Of a DNA stretch of 64,000 nt, positions 57,803 through 64,000 are shown one piece after another. Where the stretch lies: contig NC_082595.1 in assembly GCF_030936135.1 (NCBI RefSeq), forward strand, positions 74,806,135 to 74,870,134. Direction: 5' to 3'. Position 1 is the stretch's first letter; each line of letters starts with the position of its first letter. The notes under the pieces were generated by a model. It searched no databases and was not told the origin of the DNA. It worked only from the letters and a program-made list of their open reading frames with translations. This stretch comes from Gavia stellata. Its lineage: Eukaryota; Chordata; Aves; Gaviiformes; Gaviidae. Both the position numbers and the translations under genes were made by a program.

Positions 57803-60800
57803 GCTGTAGGAATGGGGAGAGCCCGGGCCAGGGAGGGTAAAGGGCAGCCGGCCACGTAGGATGGGAGGGGACCGGCTTCGAGGCGGAAGAAAAGTGGCTC
57901 GGACGCCTGTTTTGATAAGTCTGTTCTGTCGCTTGTCTCTTCCCGGCTACGTGGGCTTGTGTAGTGAGAGTTAAAACGGCCACCTTCCCCCCTGTCTACC
58001 CCTCGCCTGTGGCTGGCTTTTTGAAACACTTCAGACTTTCCCCCCCTTGACACTGGCAGCAGCCTCTGCCAGGTTTCCTTAGCTGGAAATTCCCGGGAAG
58101 CCTGTCGTGTTTCTGGCCGCCTTGGTGATACTCGTCTGTCGCTTTTGGTAGCAGCTTATGGTGTTGCTGGCTTTGAGCAGCAGCGTAAGCACCAGGGAGC
58201 TGAAATCTCATAGCTAGCTTAAAAGGATATTTCTGTGCAGTCGTCTTGGGGGCCAACCACCTGATCTCTGAAATCCGGCCCTTTTTTTGCTGACATGGTC
58301 AGTGTGGTTGTCTGTTTTCATGGAAACTGGCCACAATTTGTGGTGTACAAAAAAATGATAATCACTTAACAACATCTGATGTGGGTACTCTTTAATAATA
58401 CTGTACCAAAAGTTTTAGAGTTCATTCAGAAAAGTAAGATTTTCCTGGGACTTGATGTATTTATCTGATAGTGTGGCGAAATTCTAGAACACATTTGTGG
58501 TTCATTGTTCTTGACTTACCTTCAGGTTATCTGTTTCAATAAAAAATTTAGAACAAGGTCCCAGTGTATTGTGGAAATGCCTATAACTGCACTCACTGTA
58601 CTTTCGTCTATACCACTTTCTATAGGTTTTAATTTTTTGGATAGTGTTAAGTTATTAAACATAAGTAGTTTTGACTATTTCTAGATAAGCTAAGCACAGC
58701 ATTTCACAGTTTGGTGTTTATGTGCTATGATTCCTGACTAATAGATTTGCTCTGATGGGTTGTAGGTGAATTTAGCTACTAATGGTACTTTGGTGTTTTT
58801 TTGACAGACATGTCTGCCTTTAGTTGATAGTGCTTGTTAACACTGTTAGGAGCAAATGGATTAGAGTTGCTGGATCACTGAGTATCTCATCCTGATAAGG
58901 ATTGTGCTGCTGTTGCTGTGGAGGCAGAAGTTGCAGAACGTCTCGAGAGAACCTCTAAAGGTCACCTGCGCCAGGGCTGTACCTGTGCCAAGCGGTGGCA
59001 CAGAGGCCCTGGTCCAGTCAGTGAAGCAGCTTGGATCTGCCATGGCCCAGGGGACATAGCGGGCATGGTGGAACGTGGTGTTTTTTAAAGCAAGTTTTCC
59101 TCCATAGCTTTACTTCTAGGCAGGTTGCATTTCTTTAAAACTTGAACAGGTTGCCTGTTGTCTAGCTCATTTTGAGAGCCTCATTAGCATTCAGTTTATC
59201 ATTTGAAAGTGCTTCCTGACATATAATCTTAATCTCTTAAGAAATTTGAACAAATGACTACTTATCCCAGGGGTAAAATGGACTAGAGTTTTGATTTTTC
59301 TTCTTGATGTAACAGCTGCCTTATTCAAAGGCTCTGGGTGGTCTGTAGAAAACGCAGCTGAAGGAGAAAATAGATCCAATTTGATCAGCCTGTACTCATG
59401 GGTTGTTTTGTAAACTTTCTGAATCCTACTTGCTCTTTCCAAAGTTTTCCTCTGCTTACCTACTTCTCTTAAAATTTGATATCTGAACTAGAAGCAGCAC
59501 TCTACCTGATGTTTTGTGTATTGAGAAGAGTGGAACCCTTGCTTTCTGTGTCTTGTATTGCAATGCGCCTGTAATATAGTTGAGAAAAAGCTACTTTTTT
59601 TAAAAGACGCTGTGTGGGAATTTCTAACTGCCAAACCACTCTAAGCCACTGCATAGCTTAGATTTACCCTTGTTGCCTTGTATATTCAATCACTTTTCCC
59701 CCCATAAAATATACCATGTATTCAAATAATATTGTTCAAGGGGTTAAAAAGCCTAGATTTATGCTCAAACTTCAACAAATGTGCAGGGAGTTTCTGAACA
59801 GGTTAAACTATCTGTGGATATGTAATCTCCTGAGCAGAAATTAGTAGCCTAGCTGTTCTTTAAAGCGTTGGACAGTGTGCTGCTTGTAGCTGAAGGGTGT
59901 GTTTGCTGTTATTTATCTAGGAATTTATCTGTGTTTCCTTGAGGATATATTGCTTAATGCCAGTGCTACATTTATTATATTACTACCCGGATTCAATTTG
60001 CTAGTCACTTTTGTTAGATTCTAAACTACTCCTTTAATGTATTAGTGAAAGGTGCCTTTAGGTAAGACTACAGCCAACAGAAAATCCTGGAAAATCAGTA
60101 ACGTGATAGCAAATTCCCATGGCTTTAATTCTGTAAGCTTTAGATTTGTTTTTTTTGATTAGCTTACTAATCAAGTAGTCTGCATGGTGAAGTTTGTTTT
60201 GGGTACAAATATTTTCACGATTTCTGTGCTGTTATGGTTACAGGTCTTTTGTGATGTTATGAAACAAGTGCGAATGGACCAACTTCGAGAATATTACTAA
60301 TTGTCAGCATGCTTGTTTAAAAAACAACCCCCCTCTGAAGCTCCCCTTCCACTCCACCCTGGAAATCTGTAAGAACTTGCAATAGCCTTATAAGGATGGA
60401 CTTAACCTTCCCGAAGTGTGTGATGTTGCCAGTCGTATCTCTCTTCATTTAGGAACTTACTGTCAAAAGAAAGCGCAAATGAATTTTGTACCTTCTGAAA
60501 AGCCATATTATTTACACTATTTTTTTTTTTAACGGAGGAGTATTAGGGTTGACAAGGAAGACTCTAGACTTTTATACGGGAAGGAGAAACCATTATTTAG
60601 TACTGTTTTAGGAGAGCCAAATAGTAGGTAGTTTTTCCCCAAGTGCATCCTAGATGCAACTGGTATTTAGAAAAAAATCAGTACTGCTTGAAAAAATAAA
60701 TAAAAACCAAAAGAAAAACAGTGACTGGAATGAGGTTATGCCAATTTAAAGATCAAATAAGGTCTTTAGAAATATGCCCTTAGTAAAGCAACTTAAAGCT

Positions 60801-61144
60801 GGGTTTTAAGGCCATGTCGCTAATTTGACAATTAAGTTACTTAAACGCAGATCACATGGAAGATGCAAAACCAGCAGTCTGTCTTCAAGTGGCACTGAAT
60901 TCTAACTATCTGAATCTCTTCTGTTTTCTCTTTCATTTTCATGCGAGACCATTGTCTGTACTAAGATGAAAAAAACGTAACAGCAGCTACTAGCCACTGC
61001 CTTGGTACTGGTATCCACATCCATGTTAGCCAGATTTTGCTAGATTTAGTACTGAGTATAGGCTTTCATCAGGAAGAACCTGAAAGATGGTAGATATGAA
61101 TTCTGGTATCAAATGTGTGCCTCCCAGATTGGCAGTTTCAATAT
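57803..61144. other. Probable first intron of the rightward gene, nothing recognised
   Basis: After the CpG island, composition returns to AT-rich. I found no exon that resembles IBTK ankyrin, RCC1 or BTB segments and no long frame. Simple T-runs occur near 60520. Confidence 0.4.
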
Positions 61145-62102
61145 ATGTTTCTTCATCATCATCATCAAATAGTTTGGGTTGGAAGGGACCTTAAAGATCA
61201 TTTAGTTCCAACCCCCCTGCCATGGGCAGGGACACCTTCCACTAGACCAGATTGCTCAAAGCCCCATCCAGCCTGGCCTTGAACACTTCCAGAGTTGGGG
61301 CATCCACAACTTCTCCGGGCAACCTGTTGCACTGCCTCACCACCCTCATAGTGAAGAATTTCTTCCTTATATCTAATCTGAATCTACTCTCTTTCAGTTT
61401 AAAGCCATTACCCCTTGTCCTATCACTACATGCCCTTGTAAAAAGTTCCTCTCCAGCTTTCTTGTAGGCCCCCCTTAGGTACTGGAAGGCTGCTATATGG
61501 TCTCCCTGGAGCCTTTTCTTCTCCAGGCTGAACAACCCCAACTGTCTCAGCCTGTCTTCATAGGAGAGGTGCTCCAGCCCTCTGATCATCTTTGTGGCCC
61601 TCCTCTGGACTCACTCCAACAGGTCTGTGTCCTTCTTATGCTGGGGGCCCCTGAGCTGAAGGCAGTACTCCAGGCGGGGTCTCATGAGAGCAGAGTAGAG
61701 GGGCAGAATCACCTCCCTCGACCTGCTGGCCATGCTTCTTTTGATGCAGCCCAGGATATGGTTGGCTTTTTGGGCTGCAAGCATGCATTGCCGGGTCCTG
61801 TTGAGCTTCTTGTCAATGAACATCCCCAAGTCCTTCTCCTCAGGGCGGCTCTCAATCCATTCTCTGCCCAGCCTGTATTTGTGCTTGGGATTGCCCCAAC
61901 CCACGTGCAGGACTTTGCATTTGGCCTTGTTGAACTTCATGAGGTTCTCATAGGCCCATCTCTCAAGCCTGTCAAGGTCCCTCTGGATAGCACCCCTTCC
62001 CTCCTGCATGCCAACCGCTTCACACAGCTTGGTGGTGTTGGCAAATTTGCTGAGCGTGCCCTCAATCCCACTGTCCATGTCACTGACAAAGATATTAAAC
62101 AG
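61145..62102 (-). mobile_element. CR1 retrotransposon, older subfamily copy
   Basis: Minus-strand CR1 of a different subfamily from the other three. Its 3' UTR begins (plus strand) AATAGTTTGGGTTGGAAGGG and includes CCATGGGCAGGGACACC. The terminal tail is decayed to a CATCAT run. Homology ends at 62102, inside the reverse transcriptase domain at the LFNIF motif. It is antisense to the predicted 57-kb transcript and so probably intronic. Confidence 0.95.
61242..62102 (-). pseudogene. CR1 ORF2 C-terminal half, disabled
   Basis: In element sense it starts at LFNIF, just before the active site, and runs to the natural TAG at 61242. The catalytic box, FADD in active copies, reads FANTT here, so both aspartates are lost. 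A TGA at 61613-61611 splits the frame in the LLE|VQRRATK region where relatives have an Arg codon (a CGA-to-TGA change is the simplest reading). The remaining sequence (RLDIRKKFFTMRVVRQCNRL and neighbours) is well preserved. It is a dead fossil. Confidence 0.93.
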
Positions 62103-64000
62103 CGTTTCTGGCATCCAACCACGTGGTAAAGGTTGGTTGCTGTTTCTCTGTTGATAGCACCCTTGTACCTTTGAGCCAAGAGCACACAACCTCTGTGGAA
62201 ATACTTTCTAGAAAAAAAGAAAATTGGGCATGTGTTGATGGAGAACATGATCCTACAGATGTGGAAACGAGCAGTCTGATATTTTCCTTCATCCAGTAGC
62301 TTGTGATGCCTCTGTGCTAAATGTCAGTGTTCTAGGCATCATAAAAATTTGTATGTAATATGCTCTGCCTTCACCGGATTTGTCTTCTGAAAGATAAGTG
62401 ACTAAGACACAGATATGTAGTAGGAGGTCCTAAAGCTGCCTTGGTATCATCATCTCTTTCTTCTGGCTTAATTTTTGTGAGATTTCATGTTTCCAGATTA
62501 CAATTGATCATATATTTTTTTTTATCTATTCTGGGAATGATCTTGGATAACAAAAATAGATAAACAGAACCCTTGGACTTGAAGACCACTAACTCACCAG
62601 AAGTTCCTTGTAAGCAGCTTTGATACGCAGAGAGATTTCTGGAACTCCACAGTGGCAAGCTTCTGCCAACTCTGTTCATTTTTCCCAATGATTGAACAGA
62701 ACCTCAAGATTTCACATCTGCCCTCTGCTGTTTGCAGGAAATGAAATCTACCATCATCATCCTTAGTCATTAAGGTATTTGTTAGCTTAGTCTTACAGAT
62801 GTGTAGAATCTTGGTTATTTTCGTACTCAACAGAGGTGTGACAGCTTTGATTTTAGACCTTTTAGAAAAAAAAGTGCCAAATCTTTGCCTATTTATAGTG
62901 ACTTCTTGAAAGAAACAAATTTTTGAGACAACCACAGTAGGTAGAAAGCTGCTTTTTCAGCTGTAGGAGTTCTGACTCCATAAGGTCAGATGACACATCT
63001 GACACACTCCTTCTTGGAGGGTGTCTGACAGCTGTTGTGCGGTGGTGCTTTGCCATCTCTGAGAGGAAGAGCTGAGTCAGAGGGCTCTACATACTCACTT
63101 CCAGGAGGCAAGATACCACAAACACTTTCTTGCTACTTAGGAATTGCTTCCAAGTTGGTTGTAATCTTTTAAATTTTCCTGGGCTGTGAACACGTATAAT
63201 AAGTAGCTCATGTCTCGAAGGGAAAATTTAGAAACCCACTTGCTTCTGAAATAAAATGTCTTTGGGATACTCTGAATACTGCTCCAATTCCTCCATTTTT
63301 TGTGAGGTTTTTCTATCACAAAAATGTTAATTAGGAATCAGTATTTAAAAATAATTTGAATTCCAAATGATACCTATTGTATCATAAAACTGTTTAAAAG
63401 ATGATAATCTTATTTAGCCATTTATGTCTTTCAATAATTACAGCATTAGGAAGACACTGGTATTGTAACATGAATATGATTAGTGCTGAGAAGCCTATGG
63501 AAATATTTGCCAATAAAAGCAGAGACACATAATCAAAAGGGCACTGTATTCTAGACAATTAAATTCGAAGTTTAAAAAATGCTGGTGCTGTTCCTATTTT
63601 GTGCTTATTTTAGGTGCTCATCATTCAGCTGGGACTCCATATACTAGAAGTAAGCATTAGGACATCAGTCACAAGGTTTTCACACAGATGTGAGCATCAA
63701 TTCACAATTTTAAAGTCTTAAGGTTTCACTTAGGGACCTACTTTGTATTTTAAAATAGTCAGATCTGATTATTAACCCTTTTCAGATGCTGTAATAACAT
63801 GATAGTGTGTGTTACTGGTGTGCCAGTCCTTACTGTGGAGAGGCGAAAACTTGATCTACAGCCTTCTGTCTTGAAACTCAAGATACAGATATCAATGTAC
63901 TAATACAGTATCTAGTGTTGTAATGTTTATAGTAAAGGAGGTCTGGATTAGAATGACTTATAAAGACATAATTCAGTAGAGTCAGATTTCACATAGCTGC
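62103..64000. other. Right end of window, nothing recognised
   Basis: AT-rich DNA, presumably continuing intron 1 of the rightward gene. Open frames up to 113 codons have no recognisable content. I see no repeat or RNA gene. Confidence 0.45.

Larger units (their letters stand above)
57240..57900 (+). promoter_or_regulatory. CpG-island promoter of a rightward gene (IBTK candidate)
   Basis: A discrete CpG island in AT-rich DNA. It contains two plus-strand CCAAT boxes (57440-57444 and 57473-57477, both followed by CGG, 33 bases apart) typical of NF-Y-driven TATA-less promoters. Other elements are a YY1-like element at about 57270-57284 (CAAAATGGCCGCTG on the minus strand) and a strong plus-strand splice donor at 57687/57688. 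In mammals IBTK is the divergent neighbour of TPBG, so it is the best candidate. The assignment is by gene order only. A minus-strand donor-like site near 57265 leaves open a bidirectional transcript. Confidence 0.6.

Noticed and set aside
57613..58053. 146- and 148-codon minus-strand frames in the 57-kb CpG island
   Set aside because: They are chance frames in GC-rich DNA, without domains or a conserved-looking start.
63614..63649. Possible 36-base exon: pyrimidine-rich acceptor before 63614, GTAAGC-like donor after
   Set aside because: The sites look plausible, but the 12 encoded residues match nothing I know in IBTK. Such pairs are frequent by chance.
1..64000. Search for an exotic system: CRISPR array, phage, operon, endogenous retrovirus with LTRs, tRNA or rRNA genes
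   Set aside because: I saw no regularly spaced repeats, LTR pairs, retroviral gag/pol/env frames or cloverleaf sequences. The window is an ordinary bird locus with one clear gene and CR1 elements.

Overview
The window is nuclear DNA from a bird. Four copies of the CR1 (chicken repeat 1) non-LTR retrotransposon are recognisable, three of them from one young-looking subfamily. The only protein-coding gene I can identify with confidence is the vertebrate gene TPBG (trophoblast glycoprotein, 5T4). Most of the rest is AT-rich, gene-poor DNA where open frames are short and random. I found no CRISPR array, operon, tRNA, rRNA or viral gene set. The species cannot be named from this sequence.

Layout. 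1-29.4 kb is a gene desert interrupted by three CR1 copies (859-1054 minus, 2430-3020 plus, 8561-9985 minus), a few small tandem repeats and hairpins, and some motif-rich or CpG-rich patches that could be regulatory. 29.4-32.7 kb is TPBG on the minus strand. It has a 3' UTR with a good poly(A) signal, a single coding exon of 375 codons, a likely 5' UTR intron, and a very GC-rich CpG-island promoter carrying pentanucleotide repeats. 32.8-57.2 kb is another AT-rich desert with a recent 52-bp tandem duplication. 57.24-57.9 kb is a second CpG island with two CCAAT boxes and a strong plus-strand splice donor. It looks like the promoter and non-coding first exon of a gene running rightward out of the window. 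57.7-64 kb is probably its first intron and holds a fourth, older CR1 copy (61145-62102, minus).

How it fits together. TPBG (leftward) and the 57-kb promoter (rightward) are divergent and about 25 kb apart. In mammals TPBG and IBTK are neighbours that diverge in the same way, so IBTK is the best guess for the second promoter, but no IBTK coding exon is visible here. TPBG encodes a leucine-rich-repeat cell-surface glycoprotein that dampens Wnt/beta-catenin signalling. Its membrane segment and cytoplasmic tail are essentially the mammalian ones, while its ectodomain is shorter.

No new biological system was found. The most notable items are a 50-bp-arm hairpin made of inverted CR1 3' ends, a nearly unbroken CR1 reverse transcriptase with one stop codon, complementary pentanucleotide repeats in the TPBG promoter and intron, and the unassigned CpG-island promoter.
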